From assembly GCA_037783545.1 (NCBI GenBank), contig JBBELK010001064.1, forward strand, positions 186,001-250,000: 64,000 nt of DNA. The letters run 5' to 3'. The notes below the pieces were generated by a model, which was not told the origin of the DNA, ran no database searches, and saw only the letters and a list, made by a program, of their open reading frames with translations. Shown piece by piece: positions 13,401 through 28,400 of this stretch. The DNA is from Henricia sp. BOLD:AAB3569. Its lineage: Eukaryota; Echinodermata; Asteroidea; Spinulosida; Echinasteridae. The translations under genes were made by a program, and so were the position numbers. How positions within the stretch are numbered: position 1 is the first letter of the stretch; every line of letters starts with the position of its first letter.

Positions 13401-16400
13401 TGCATATCTGCCATGGCAACGCACCATAAGCTACGATGAGGCATTGGGTCATCATAGTGTACGTTTTGACCAACGATGGTCGTGGTTTTTGTCATTTTTG
13501 GAAGATTAGACGAACTCTGGCTCCCCAAAAACTGATTGCCACTCATATATTCTATGCTGAGCGATATAAGCAACAGAAAATGTAAAATGTTGTACCTACG
13601 ATTTTAGTAGGCGTCGCTTCAAAACTGTTCAGTTTCCAATAATTTCACTTCATGCAAAAACACGGAAGCTATGCTGCAGTTGGCCATCCATTGTCTACGT
13701 CGTGTATGGCCACAATGTCGTGTACGCATGAAATAAAAATTTGAATGATGCTACCATGTTCTACACGCTTTCTACGTGCGTGACTTGAAAACGCGCAAAA
13801 CATAGAAATGTATGGTACGCGTCCCGTGAACTGCACGCCACGTGTAACGCGCGCGCTTGCTCTACGCAGAACACACACGGAGACTTTATGAACTCGTGTA
13901 GCCGACGACCGTTTTATTAAAAACATAATTCAGCACAGCAAACGGCCTTAGAGCAACTATGCAAATATCGATAATCGAACGCATCACGCTTACGATAGGA
14001 TTGGTGAAATCCACCGCAGCACCCATCGTAGCCACGATCCATCACAGCCCTAGGATTCATCGCAAGTCTTATTATGGACCTTAACTTACGAAGCGTTTAG
14101 TGAAATCGACCCCGGGTCATTCACATCACAATTTCTTTTGAAAAGTAGGTTTCCTAAGAAACAAGTTTAACTTTTCCTTCTAGTTTTTATGTTTAGAGCA
14201 TAAAATTTCTATATTAGAAATAAACTCCTCCAAAAAAGTTCGGAAAGTCAAGTTTGACTGACGATTTCGCTCTTGTTACTAACTCATTTCGCTTGAATTT
14301 GGTATCATTGGAAAGCCCTGTTATTCCTCTTTACGATGATGTGTCATTTGTTACGATTAAGCAATTGGGGGATGTGCAGCACAGCTGAATACAGGGGCGG
14401 GTGTAAAGTAAAATGTCACAAAATGCATTGCTATTGTCAAAAAGTGCATTGACACATTCCCATCCTCCAAGCAAAAGGGGAATGCACTGCGTGACAATAG
14501 CAGTGAATTTTGTGACATTTCACTTTCCACCCACCCCTGTATTCCGCTATACTGCACATTTCCTAATTGCTTAATCATAACAAATGACACATCACTGTAA
14601 AGAGGAATAACGAGGCTTTCCAATGATACCAAATTCAAGGGAAATGATTTGGTAACAAGAGATAAATCGTCAGTCAAATTTGACTTTCCGAACTTTTTTG
14701 AGGAGTTTAGATCAGTGAGCACAATGAGCAGAATTTGTGAGTGGGTTTTGGTTTTTCATATTTTTGTAACAAAAGAAATTAACTTCATGTTATACCTACC
14801 CCGGAGTTCGTCAAACTTTTGAACTTTTGATAAGTTGTTATTAGTATTTTGATAACATGTCCTTATTTGTCTGTTGCAATATTTTCCTTTAGCGAGAGGG
14901 CCAAGACAATTTCTAGTGAATTAGTTTTTTTTTTTTAATATTCTTTTTCAAGCTACATTTAGTTCCTTTTAACATGTTCCCTATAACAGTCCTATTTTGC
15001 TGCAGTTAACACGTTTAATGTAGGAATAACAGTTTCGGAAATAGTTAAGAAACTACATTAATCCCTACTAACAGCTTTCTAATAGATGTAGTTTCTCTCG
15101 AAATTTTCCCCATTTTAATGTAGAGTAGCGTATGTTACATTTTGTTAAATGTGTATGGGTAAGTGATTCTTCGGATAGTCTCTCTGTTTACCTATAAGGA
15201 TTTTAATTTAAGGATAGGGATTATATAGGAATCATGGGGTCAATTTCGCAAAGCGCTACGATCCTTCATAACTCAAGATGCACGTTAATCGAGACGCACG
15301 TTACGGTGGTTAACCCATTGCAGCACTTCGTAAAACCGACCCTTGTTTTAAAGGAGTACAGTAACATGTTTTGGTTAAGTAGTTTCTTTGCACTTTAAGT
15401 TGGAAGCATTGGACATACAAAGTAACATTACTCTGATTCTCTGAGAATTTTAAAATTCTCCCGAAGGTAAAAGAGACTCAACCTGTTCAAGTCAGATTTT
15501 ATTAATTTGTTCTCAAAAGCACAAGTCTAATAAGCATGTTCGGAGTTTTGATTACCCTTTCTGAACATCACTTTGACTGCTTTGACCAGCAGATAAACAG
15601 TAATTTAATGTATAACAAATGATTTGAGGGCACCAACAAATGTTTTAAAATACATTAAAACTTGAATGTAGTGGTTACCCAAGGGACCGACAAAATGTGT
15701 CCAGAATAAAACGTGCCACCGTGCATGTTTATAGCTGATTTAAACAGCTAAAAATGAAGTTCATACATCAAGGATTCGATCCTCATTAAAAAGTTAAAAT
15801 TTGTTAAGTTTTGTAATAATTTGTTTTAGCTCATAAAATTTCCCACAGTAGCTTGGTTCATTAAGGCAATTTACTGTGTGTGGCCAGATTATCCAGGTTC
15901 AACTGCTATACATGAATACGGTAACTAAAGACTCCTTCCCTGCGCGTCCGCCATAGCTGGGGGCCATCCAGTGCCATGAAGTGTGCATTCTGTGTTGTTG
16001 ATAAAATTAAATGGTGCACAATGCACCCCCTTTGTGTGCACAGGCTTCAACAAAGAATGTGCAAATTGTTCGAAGTGACAAACATACACTACCCATCAAA
16101 ACTTTGGAAACACCTTGAAAGTTTTAGGTTTTTGAGAAGGAAGTATTATTTTAATTGTTTACTCATAATAAACCAAGCTATTAAAGCAAACGGATGTGTA
16201 AGGGGTATCTGGAGAGAAAGCAGTCATCTGGAGTGCTGTCCATCGTGGAATGGCCTGCCCAGTCACCTGATCTCGATCCCATTGAGCTGCTCTGGGAGGA
16301 GTTGGATCGTAAGGTCAGAAAGAAATGCCAAACCAGCCAAGAAAACCTGTGAAGAGTCTCAAAAGAGGCGTATTTCCACTGAATGTTTGGAGAAACTGAC

Positions 16401-19400
16401 AATCAGGATGCAGACATTGTGCGTAGCTGTCATAGCTGCTAAGGGGGATTCTTTGATGAACATCAAGTTTAGCCGTTTCTTTTTGCATGCTCTCCAATTT
16501 GTTGATAAAACCCACTGCTGAGGCTGAAGACGGCACTAAAATTAACATGTATATTGTTAGAATACACCTACATTTGCTTTCAATTAACATTCACAAAATT
16601 AATATTCACAAAATTATACGCTTTCTTCTCAAAAACCTGAAACTTTCAAGGTGTTTGATGGGTAGTGTAATATAACGTACAGTTCATGGCACTAGATGAC
16701 TGGCCCCCAGTTATGGCGGATGTACAGAGAACAGGCCCTTGGCTCTCGGATTGGTGTATATACATAGGATTGTACACACAGAAATCCCAGTGCCCTGGCC
16801 ACTGGCCGCGTCGGACAGGGCCCTAATATCAAGGTTCTGCCCTCATATGTTTGTGTACAAACTGATTTGGGACCGAACAGTTGTGGCCACTTTAGGCAGG
16901 TGGCCTGTTAATAAAGGTGGCCTTAATAGCAGGTTTCACTGTAATCCTCATTTGGTCGTCCGTTTCCAATTGTTTCTGTACGTGTAATTTTTGGCCAGTT
17001 TATTTTTTATTTATCTCAAAGGTCAACTACCAAAACTTCCAAGAGCACATACACATTCAAACATCTGAGTGTGCTTGCTCTCAGTAAACCACCTTTTGAA
17101 GCTAAATATTTCCACAAATGTTACAACTGAAACTTTGTCCTAATCTTACGAACTTTATGTAAAACACAAATATCGGTGTTTTCCCAAGATGTTCTTTTGT
17201 CCATCTTGTACATGTATGTTTTCAACTGAGCAGAAACTCCAGGAGAAAAATTGGAAAGCCATGGATGCACTCACGGCCGCTGAAAAGGCTAGCCAGGAAA
17301 AAGTGGCAAAGGCTATGGAGAAAGAAAAGGTACATGTACCTACCAAAGTATTGTCTGTGGCATGTCGTTTTGAGTTCAGAAGCTGTTTTTGTTTTAGCAT
17401 TATTGTGATGGATTTAATACTTGCACTCTCATATTTTATTGCAAGCAAGTTTCTTTTTCTAAAGGCCCCATTATATCTAGAGAGTATACATGTACATGCT
17501 TTACATGTACAGTACTTTGCAGTTGAAATGTACTATACTGAAACGCAAAAGAAACTTACCACTTGTTTAAAATGTAATGAAATTGTAACACTTGAAATTG
17601 CTAATTGAAATATTGGCATTTTATTGATGACATGTCAAGTTTTTGACCAAGATACACCATCTCATCAGTTTGTTCTACAGTAAAGAACAGAAGAGGGTGC
17701 AATGTCAGTCCCCTTTCAATAGCGTGTGTGGCCACCATTGATTTGGATACAGGCAGTGCATCGTCGGCGCATACTGCCTACCAGTCTTGGCATGTTGCTT
17801 GAAATGCCCATTTTGCACTGGCGTTTTTAAAGCCAACATCAAGACATCACGTGCAGCTCATTACAATCATCCCATACCCCTTGGCTGATCATGCTGATCA
17901 CCGACAGTCAAAACAGCTGTTCAACAGCTGTGCCATGAAGTGACCATTGAAGGTTCAAGTGAACTTCAGACACTGTTTGGTCGGACGGTGAGGACACTAT
18001 TGTCCACAAATAAGTTCACACATTACTACACGCAGTGTTATTGTTGCTATTTAAAGGTTTAAAAGGCGGTAAGTTTCTTTTGCGTTTCAGTATATGTGCA
18101 TGAGAAACAATTTGTATACAAGTGGGAAATGTTATCATGCAAGTGGGGTACAGTGGCTGAGTGGTTTAGGTCATTGATTCGGGGTGAAAACTTGGTGTTG
18201 CGGGTTCGATACCCGGCCGTGGTACCTGTGCCCCTGAGCAAGGCTCTTGACCACACTTACTCTATCCTTCGGAACGGAGGTAAAGCCAGTGTGTTGTGTA
18301 ATGAATTAAAAAGATCCCAGAGCATTCTTTCGTGAAGAGTAAGGGGATTCCCCGGTGTCTCTGGCCGTCGGCTGCCAATGGCACCACCCACCTATGTATC
18401 GCAATGTTTAGGTGGAACACACTTAGCTTCATGCAATTCAGCCATGGGCTGCGAATTGAAATTCACTAAACCCATTAAAAAAGTTGGGAAAGTTTTTACA
18501 CCATGTAAAATTGAAATACTCAAATTCTGAAACTGTTATACAAATGCCTAGAATTTCAGAAAGATTCTTAAACATTTTAGGCATATGAAAACATTGCTTT
18601 AAAACAAAATGTTTACCGCATTTCTGTCCATTGCTATAGTACATGTACATCAGTCATTTGCTTACATTTACATAAATTTACGTTAAAATGCTTTAATGCA
18701 ATTTCCGGCTTTACAGATTTACTATAATCTTCTTCTTTTTTCTTTTTTTGCTTTTTTTTTTTGTTTGTATGTTTATTTGATTTTTTGGGGTTGTTTGTTA
18801 CTGTTGTTGTTGTCTGCTCTGCTAAAATGAAACAAATTTTAACAGCATTCCGGTTAAAGGCACAGGCTCGTCAGCAATGCGCGCCCGCCAAATGTGTGCC
18901 ACGCAATACGCAGCTCCATACCAAACGCATGGAGCTGTGTGTTTCGAGCACGAATTTGGCGGGCGCGCATTGCTGACGAGCCTGTGCCTTTAAGGCTTAT
19001 TTTTCTGGGAATTTTACTGAGAGGGTAAATATTTTCTGTTGAGCGGTACCATGAATTTTGGCTCTGGTGATGCTTAACTTGGATTGACTTGGGAGATTTT
19101 TGAATGTGTGGTAGCCACAAATAATCCGGTCCGTTTCCATTGTTTGTCACGTTGTGTGCATGCACAATAATATACACCAATCCGGTAACTAAGGTCTCCT
19201 TCCCAGTGTTCTCTACTGCCGGTTTAGATAATCTTGTTGTTTTGCCTTGTACTGTTACATGAATGATGTGCATTCGTTCAAACTGCTGTTCGTTCGTTCG
19301 CGCATTACGCAAATTGCAAGCCTGTTTTCGCACACGACAGGATACTTGTCTCATTGTTTATTTTGCATTCGGAAGCGTGCAGTTTGTGTGCGTGATCCAT

Positions 19401-22400
19401 AAGCGCTGAATAGGGCTCGGGCGCGTGTCTGACTGTCCGGTCTTTATCGTCCGTTTAAGACTGGCCACGTGACGTGCTCTCAGCCAATAGGGATGCTTAA
19501 ACTGTCTAAAGTATTTATGAATGGAATTTAATGTATTTGATCCAGTGTACAGTAAATGCTTCAGGAGTTAAATGAACATGAGATCACCTTTTTTAGCATG
19601 TTGATCTCTGCATGTATAGTTTGCTTGCGTGCTTGTACTGTTTGTGAAGCTTGCATGTAATTTTGTTTAAAGCTTAAACCATTTTAAGTTAATTCAAGTA
19701 GACCCAACTAACCATTGACTAGACTTCTTTTCACACTACTCAGCTTTAACCCAGGTAAAGAAGGCACACCACTGGTTGGCTGCATTTAAATTCTACTCTG
19801 CTTCAATATACTCTATTTTCGTTATTTTCATCAATTCTTGTTGGGTGTGACTGTGCTTTTCTTCAAATTGCCCTTGAGATTTCCCATTAAGGAACAAACA
19901 GGAAATTGTTTTGGTGAATTATATTCCCCAAAATGTATGCATTATAATCCCTGTCAATAGACCTTTATCACGGTGCGGCCATCTTCCCTTTTCCCCTATT
20001 CAAATGAATAGGCTTGCAGAAAAAAATAGTTTGGCCCCGTGTTCAAAATGTTCATTGTGTGCATCACAATGGCACGTGTGTAGTATGCATGGAATTTATT
20101 TTAAAAACTTTTTAAAAACGCTTGACACAAATAATACCATCCAAATAATAGTTGCAGAATATAGTAAAAAATGTAACCGAAACACATTCTGTGAGTTTAC
20201 GATAAGTTTTAGTAGAGCATCTGCCCAGTGTTTTAGAGGTCTCGGGTTCAAATCCAAATGGGGACCATATTATTTGTTCTCATCCCATGTATGGTTAATC
20301 ACAAATACAGAAAGATCACCCACTCGTTACAACCAGTGACCGCTCATATTTTCTCCCATGACCTATTTCAAATTGCTTACATGTACACTGTAGCAACCAA
20401 AATCGCTCTGTATTAAACCATAAGTATCAAAAAGTAGCAATCAGGTGTTTTCAAATACCAAACAAAAGTCCTCATAACTTATCTAGGGCCAAATCCCCAT
20501 TAATGTACATAAAACACATGCATAGTTCACACGTTTCAAAATTCAAAATGGTTGCCATTGGCCATTATTAGAAAGACCACCTTTCTGTAAAGGACCACAT
20601 TTCCCACCTTCCCCGAGTAGTCTTTGACCCGTAATCGTTCTCACTAGAGAAATCGCTTTGTTCGACGAAGATTAGTTAATCATCGTTGGTTAATAAAGCG
20701 TGCATTCACATATCACTTAACGAAGATCGAACGAAAAGCGACCGCTAACGAAGATCAAATGTAGCCGTGGGAGGTCGTACATTGTACATGTGTTCGTTCA
20801 CATCAGGAAATCTCTTCATCGAATCATCGCCAAACGAAGCAATTTCTCTAGTGAGAACGGGGTCTTTATGCCAATCTTAAATACCACTACAAATGACAAA
20901 ATTATTTCACTGATTGGCTAATTTAGTTGAAAGTCTGATTATTATGCTCGAGTTCATGTGGCATGAAACAATTTCAAGATGGGAAACTGCCGGCTTCATC
21001 TCTGGCCCAGACCTAGTGGCTAAAGAAGCATCTCGCTTCAACACCAACTTGAACGTTCACCCCCTGCTGAGCATATTTAAGGCCACCTAGAGGAACTCAA
21101 ACAAGTAAACTGCACACAGGGAAAGACTGAAAATTGTTATTATTATTTCTTTCTGGTATTCATACCAAGGATTCCTCTAAAGTGCCCATTGCACTGTCAC
21201 TCGCAAGCGTGAGGAAACCCATAAAGAATTAGAAATGGCCAGAGACACCCTGGAATCCCCTTGCTCTTCACTAAAGAATGCTCTGGGATCTTTAAAGTTT
21301 GTTACCGTTGCCTAACACACTGGATCAACAGCTTTACATTTTACATCCCTTCCGAAGGATGGAGCAAGTGTGGTTGAGCACCTTGCTCAAGGTCAATGAC
21401 CCAAACCACTCGGCCATGGTACCCCACAAAGACGGAGCCTGAAGCCGAATCCAGTAATTTCAGAAACAACCTACATGTACATGTAAGACTCGAGCTTGCT
21501 GAAAGAAATCTCAGAATATTTTGTTCCAATTGTTCTTATTTGTGGGTTATTTCTTGTTATGTTTCTCAGGAGGACCTGGATGCAAGATTATACCAAGAGC
21601 AAGACACGTCTAAGGAGTTGCTAAAGAAAATATTCCCCGAACTTACCATTGACTCCAGCTCCGTAAGTATGGGGGAAAATATAGTATGATGGTTAGAGCG
21701 CTTGACTCATAATTGGATATTGTGACAACCAAACTTGGGATGAGAGAAATTGTATGATCTCTGTCGGGATTCAAACGCGTTTGGTTTTTTGCTCAGTTGC
21801 GCTCCCATGCAACACGGAGAGAAATTGGGTTCGTAGAGAAAACCTGTGGGTGTATACCAACTGTGCCTTATAACTTGGCTGGTAGAGCATCTTCCCGGTG
21901 TGTCAGAGGTCTTGGGGGGGAAAAACCTGAGGGAGTATACCATTGTGCCTCATAGCTCAGCTGGTAGAGCATCTGCCCGGTGAGTCGGAGGTCTTGGGGA
22001 AAACCTGAGAGTATTCTTGGGTTTCACTTGGCTTGACAACTGTTGCTATCCGCCATTACTGTGTCCGTACTATGGCACGCCAAAGCGAAAAATAATTCAA
22101 CACTTATAATTTAATGTTGACGCATATTTTCGCAAATGTTGCGCAAGAAAAAAAAGTTGCCATGCCTTTTAAATGTTGATATGTTTGAAACTGGCATACT
22201 GTGCTTTTGTTGAGACTTGTTTTTCAGGGTTGATGGCAACATTATCAGTGTTTAATTATTTCCGCTTTGGCGTGCCATAGTATGGACACAGTAATGGCGG
22301 ATATGATAGTTGTTGACGTCATGCGTATGGCATGCCAAAGCGAAAATAATTAAACACTGGTAATTTTGCCATCAACCCTGAAAAACAAGTCTCAACATTT

Positions 22401-25400
22401 TTTAAAACTTGCCAACAAAAGGACGGTATGCCAGTTTCAAACAGTCTATCAACATTTAAAAGTCATGTCAACCTTTTTTTCTTGCGCAACATTTGAAAAA
22501 ATATGCGTCGGCATTAAATTATCAGTGTTGAATTATGTTTCGCTTTGGCGTGCCATAGAATGGACACAGTAATGGCGGATAGCAACCGGTTGTCAAGCGA
22601 AGTGAAACCCAAGAATACCATTGTGCCTTACAACTCGCCAGGTAGAACATTTGCCCAGAGAGTTTTATGATATTGTGAGTGGAAGACGTATTACAATCAA
22701 TGCCTTGTGCCCTTGGGCAAGGCACTTTGCCTCACTTGCCCTTCTCCACCCAAGTGTATAAATGGGTACCAGCATCATGCTGGGAAGGTAAACAGACTCG
22801 CTGTGTGGGAGGAGTAACGAACACATCACAGCAAACTCAACAGAGGAGTCTGCCCTCTCGCTAACGAAAGAGAGCTTTTCAACTTGTAATTACAACATTT
22901 TAGGCCTTTTTAAGACGTCAAACTAAATTGAATTTGGCGCGACGTAAATTCGACACAAGTACAACATTTGAAACTATGCCGTGCTTGTGCCGCGCTTAAA
23001 GGGTTCCTGAAATGCTCAATAACTTTATTCACAGTTTTTGCTGCATATGGATAACTTGTGTAGAAAGGCAATACTATTGTTCATTTTGATGCCCCATGAA
23101 TAAGAAGTGGCATTTTTCTACTTTGAACATTTCTTCACATAAACTCACAGAAAGAGGGCGCTGTTTGGGGCATGTCATTTTAGAAACCCACAGCAGAAAA
23201 GCAAAGAAAAAACGTAAGACTTTAAACTGGAAATGTGGAAAAATGCTGCAGTTTCTAGCCTTAGTTTTTTCGTGGTTTGCAACAGGCAACATGTAAAACA
23301 AACCTAAACCGTCATGGGTTGCAAAAGTTTCAGCAAGTTGGAGAAAATTGTGTAAACTTTTGTGACATCACTACTTTGCTCATGTAAATTTTCATTAGCA
23401 TAAAAATCAAAAACCTTGATTTCAACCCCCCAAACAACTTCCGAGTAGGATTTTTATGATTGTAAATTAATGGACTAGTTCCATAGCACAGATTTCATTG
23501 ATAAAAACACCATTTCAGGGGCCCTTCAATGATATTAGCTGGACAGAAGCACGGCAGACCCTGTCGAACTTCTGCCGAGCCAAAATAATTATGCAGAGCC
23601 AAACCGTTGCCAAAGTATATTGGTTTCAGAAGTCGTGCTTGTGCTGTGTCGAATTTTTAAAAATCTGAAACTATTTGAGTTCCACATGGCAGAAGCATGA
23701 CGTCTAAAACGGGCCTTCTTTTCACCTTTTTCAATAAGTTTTATTTCACTTATCATGTTGCACTCCTACCATATCTCAAATCATCTATGGGTGTCAGTGT
23801 TGCTGGATCACATTTTAAAGATTCATTCTTGTGTCTTCTATTTTTTCTCTTGCAGAGCCACGAAGACTGGTTGGCACAATTTGAGAAAAAAGCCTTGAAT
23901 GAGCTTGCCGTGCAGAAAGCTTCCTTGGGACTAGAGGTCAGATATATACAAGTTATCTTAGCAAATTGGTAGCTGGACTTCGGTTTGGGGTGATGGCCAT
24001 TTTTGTGACATTGCAGCACAAAAACGAGTCGGCTGTATTTTTAGATATAGTGCATTGTATGGGTCAAAATTACGTAGATTACGATTTTATCATTAAAGTT
24101 GCACTGTCCGTGTTAGGGTGAAAGGATTTTAAACAATTAATTCACACAAGCGAACGATTTTAGAAAGCTTACGAAAAATATAAAAAACTGAAATTTCCGA
24201 CATCGGGTATTGGAGATACAAGCCTTTTTCTTTAAACGGGCTTCACGTGTTGTACATGTCCGCGTACGCTCATATGTACATAGTATGTGTACAATGTACG
24301 CGCACATGTACATTTACGTCATAACCCTGTCAAATAAAAGACAGGGCCTGTCTTTTAATATTTCTTGTTTTTAATCGACTGTCATTAATCCTTAAAGGAA
24401 TTTTAGGTTCTCGGTACCAAGTGAAGGCTGATAACTTTTTAAAAATAGCAATTTAGCTTTACAAAAATTTGTGGTGCTCAAATCTGCCTAAAATCGGACA
24501 TTGCAACTTTAATAGCTAAACAAAAAATATATTTCACTATCTGACCTAAAAACCTGATTTGATTTGTCAAACTCGTTTATCCAAGAAAATTTTGTTTTGT
24601 CGATTGCCACAGGTGACAGAGTTGTCTTCCAATTTGTCCAGCCTCGAAGACGACAAGAAACAACTAGTCAACCAATGTCAGCATTACAAATCTGTACTTA
24701 GCGACACGGTAAGCAGAAGAACATATTGTCAGTATTACAAATCTGTACTTAGCGATATGGTAAGCAGAAAACACATTGTCAGCATTACAAATCTGTACTA
24801 AGCGATATGGTAAGCAGAAAACACATTGTCAGCATTACAAATCTGTACTTAGCGACACAGTAAGCAGAAAACACAGTGTCGGCATTACAAATCTGTACTT
24901 CGCGATACGGTAAGCAGAAAACACATTGTCAGCATTACAAATTTGTACTAAGCGATGCAGTAAGCAGAAGAAAGCAATTAGTAAACCGTTATCAGAAATC
25001 TGTGCTTTATAGCAATACAGTAAGCAGAAGAAGACAATTAGTAAACCAATGTTAGCATTACAAGTCTGTATTAATGACATAAGCTGAAGACAACTAGTAA
25101 AACATTGTCAGCATTACAAATTTATACTTGGCGATACAGTAAGCAGGAAAAAGACAATTAGTAAACCTATGTCACTATTGCAAATCTTTGCTTATCGATA
25201 CAGTAAGCACAAGACATCATTGTCCACATTACAATCTGTGCTTAGCGATACGGTAATGTACTCGCTCTGAATCCCGACCATTCTAGTACCTGGCGAGCTT
25301 GGCCCGATCGGTAAGCCCCATTACAGTATTGCAGTTGTTCCTCACTGATTGGGATTGGCTATCACGTGAGCTTAGCAAGCCCTGCAGAGGGATAACGCAT

Positions 25401-28400
25401 GTTTGCACTGATCCTAAAATGTATTTCCAATATTTCCAATATACGCTCATAACCAGTGATAACCGGGACAGACACTTGTGTTACATTTTAGGCCGTCCCG
25501 GTTACGAGCGTATATTGGACATTTGTACACAGGGTTTTTAGAAAGGCATGTTGTCACACTATTTGTAACCCTTTTTAGGCCTAAGTTATCTCTATCTCTA
25601 ACGACTGAAACTTATTTCTTATATTTTAAGACCAAACAAAGGTATTTTCTGGAAAATATGGTCTGTGTTGCCAAAATGTCCCCTTTACCGTGGAAAGACA
25701 CATTTCATTTCACTGGCAATTTTCATTGAAGGTTTATATTGGTTGCTTCCCCATCCCCCCTTTTTTTTTAAGATGGATGATTCTAGCATGCATGGAACCA
25801 GTGGTCCCGTAAGTGCTCTTACATTTCCCTCTTTTTATCTATTCTCTTTTCTCGGTCTGCACAGGAGGGTATCTTAAACAAACTTCAAAGTAGCGTAGAA
25901 TCAGAGGAGCAAAAATGGCAGGACAAGATGTTCATAAAAGACACAGCCTTGGCACAGGTAAGGCCAGGGGGCAATATGGTGGTTGGAAATGTTAAAGGTC
26001 ATTCTCTAATTGCTAAAAAGCTTCCTGCATGAAAAACTGCATTATAACGGTCACAACACATGCATACTTTATGGGTTTATACAGGGTATCTAAAAAAAAA
26101 AGAAACCGAGATTAAATTACCAATAGACTGCCGAAGTGAATACGTCATCTTTTGTTGGTTGCCTAGGCAATGCATAGTTCCGAGATTGCCCAGTTAACCC
26201 CGCCCCCTTGGATATTGTTGCTATGTGCTCACAAGCCATCGCAAAAAAATGGCGAGACTACGTACAAAGCAACGGGACTCGGCATGGAAAGCACAGATTC
26301 ATTGGAGAAAACCCAAAGGTATTTATGTTTTGAGGTCGACAGTTACCGTAGCACACACTGAGCGAAGGGCTAGTAATGCAGGGATGACATATCTTTCATA
26401 AAAATGCGCTTTCCTACCTTTGAACAGCGAATCGCCCGACATTGAAACCAAAATTCACCCGGTCACTGGTGCATACAACATACAAACTGTATGGGCAGAA
26501 CATCGCGGATTGTTTGTGATGATTGCATCACTTTGACCTTTGTGGGCGCCGTCTGCTAGCTCTGTTGTGATTGGTCGCGGGTTCGGCTTGATTGACAGGT
26601 CGGAACTATGCATTGGCTCTAAACTAAAAATCACGTGTCCCTGTGCTTTTGCAATTGTGGTACTTTTCCGACAGCCATGTTAGTTTAGAGCCAATTGCCA
26701 TGGCAACCCACGTCACACTTTGGCTGTCTATTACTCGGTAATGACTGAGAATTTCGGAAAACGGCAACTACTTTCCGTTTCATCAAAATCCTTTTTCTTA
26801 TGACACCAAGGAATCCAGAGTACCTTCATGGATGACTGAGCACCAATGGTTCATAATCCGGTACAAAGCTATTTCTGACAGGGTCGCTCAATTTTGTTTT
26901 TCATGAGTTGACAAAACCTTACTCAAAGTGTTGATAGCAATGGTAACAAAACACCACATGAATTTATTTCCGTCCAAAATGGTATTTCATGCTGGAAATT
27001 GACAACTGAAGGTGGTTTTCTAAAAAAAAGTCCTGTGCATAGACTGACTTTTTTACCATTCACTTGTACACAAAATCCATATATAGATTGTCGAGGTTTT
27101 CTGAAGCATTGATGCATTTTTGTAGCTAACATTTCTTCAGGATAGTTTACCAACATTCTTCCTTAGATATGTTACACTCTTATTCCACGAATCTGTAAAA
27201 AGTTTTATCTTGCAAATGGTACATAAGGCCTTTAAAATCACCCAAAATTGCTGTATGAGCACGATTCAGGTTAAGTTTGTTGAAATGCCTTCGCAATTTT
27301 TCTCTTCAACAGGCAAAGAAGGACCTTGCCTCACTACAAGAGCAAACAAAACAATTGGACCAACTAAAACAGGTAAACTTCTAACAAATATTACCTTGCA
27401 CAGAACAGCCATATTGGGTTGAATAATCACTCGGATTTTGTACTCCATTTTCGAATTTGGGGTGGGGTGTTAAGGTGGAGCGGTCTCGTGGATCGTATTA
27501 ATAATAATAATGAAAATTTATAATGCGCCGGTATCCATAAAAAAAAGATGCTCATGGCGCAGCGAGACACATTAAAAATCTAATATCACAATCATGGAGT
27601 TCAGTCAGTTAATGAGATTTCATCAAATGTGTTTTAAGTGATGTTTTAAAAGTTGCAAGTGATGGCGATAGCTTGATGTGTTCTGGTAACTTGTTCCACA
27701 AGGATGAAGCTGCAGTCGATTAAAAACCAGCAGTCGATTTCACGAAAAATTGCGTAGCTTGCGCAACTTTTGAAAATGGCATAACCCCATAGGCTTGCGT
27801 GTAATTATCACAGGAATGTTGCGCAGCTTACGCAATAAAAAGTTGTGCAAGCGGGCTTACGCAGTGCGCAAGGATTCGTGAAATCGCCTGCTGAGGTAGT
27901 TCCAAAGGCTGTGGGTTCGAATCCTGGTCCAGTCCATACATGCCCTTGAGCAAGGTATTTTGCCATACATTGCTTCTCTCCACCCAGGAGAAAATGGGTA
28001 CCTGAGAGGGTAGTGAATGTTGATGTGTTTGATTAGCCGTTGAGTGCCTGATAGGCAGGGATGTATAGACAATGCCCTCTGCCATCACAGCAAACCAAAA
28101 CATGCCCAGCGTTATGCACACGCATCATCATTATTTACATAAATTCAGTTTAGGAATGAGGTCGCATGCCAAATCATATTTGTGACGGGCTCTAGGAAAA
28201 TGAGTCACAAGTCGCGCTGGCTAGTATTCTTTTTGCGACCATAAAAAGAAATCTGCGGCAAATCCACGCTCAATAAAATACCAAAACACAATGGAAATTC
28301 CTGGCGGTGCCCAGATACCCCCTGGAATGTCTGTGTTCCCCCTGGAATGTCTGCATTACGCCTGGAATTTCTTTTGTGTTTACATGTAGGTATTTTAATG

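Noticed and set aside
18145-18230. tRNA-Leu gene
   Set aside because: The cloverleaf is only partly formed, several copies share the same non-tRNA 3' extension, and tails are SINE-like. No true tRNA gene was supported anywhere, including the type M heads.
24676-25255. CRISPR-like array
   Set aside because: Units abut directly without unique spacers and derive from an exon. The same reasoning excludes 40656-41560 and 30672-30958.
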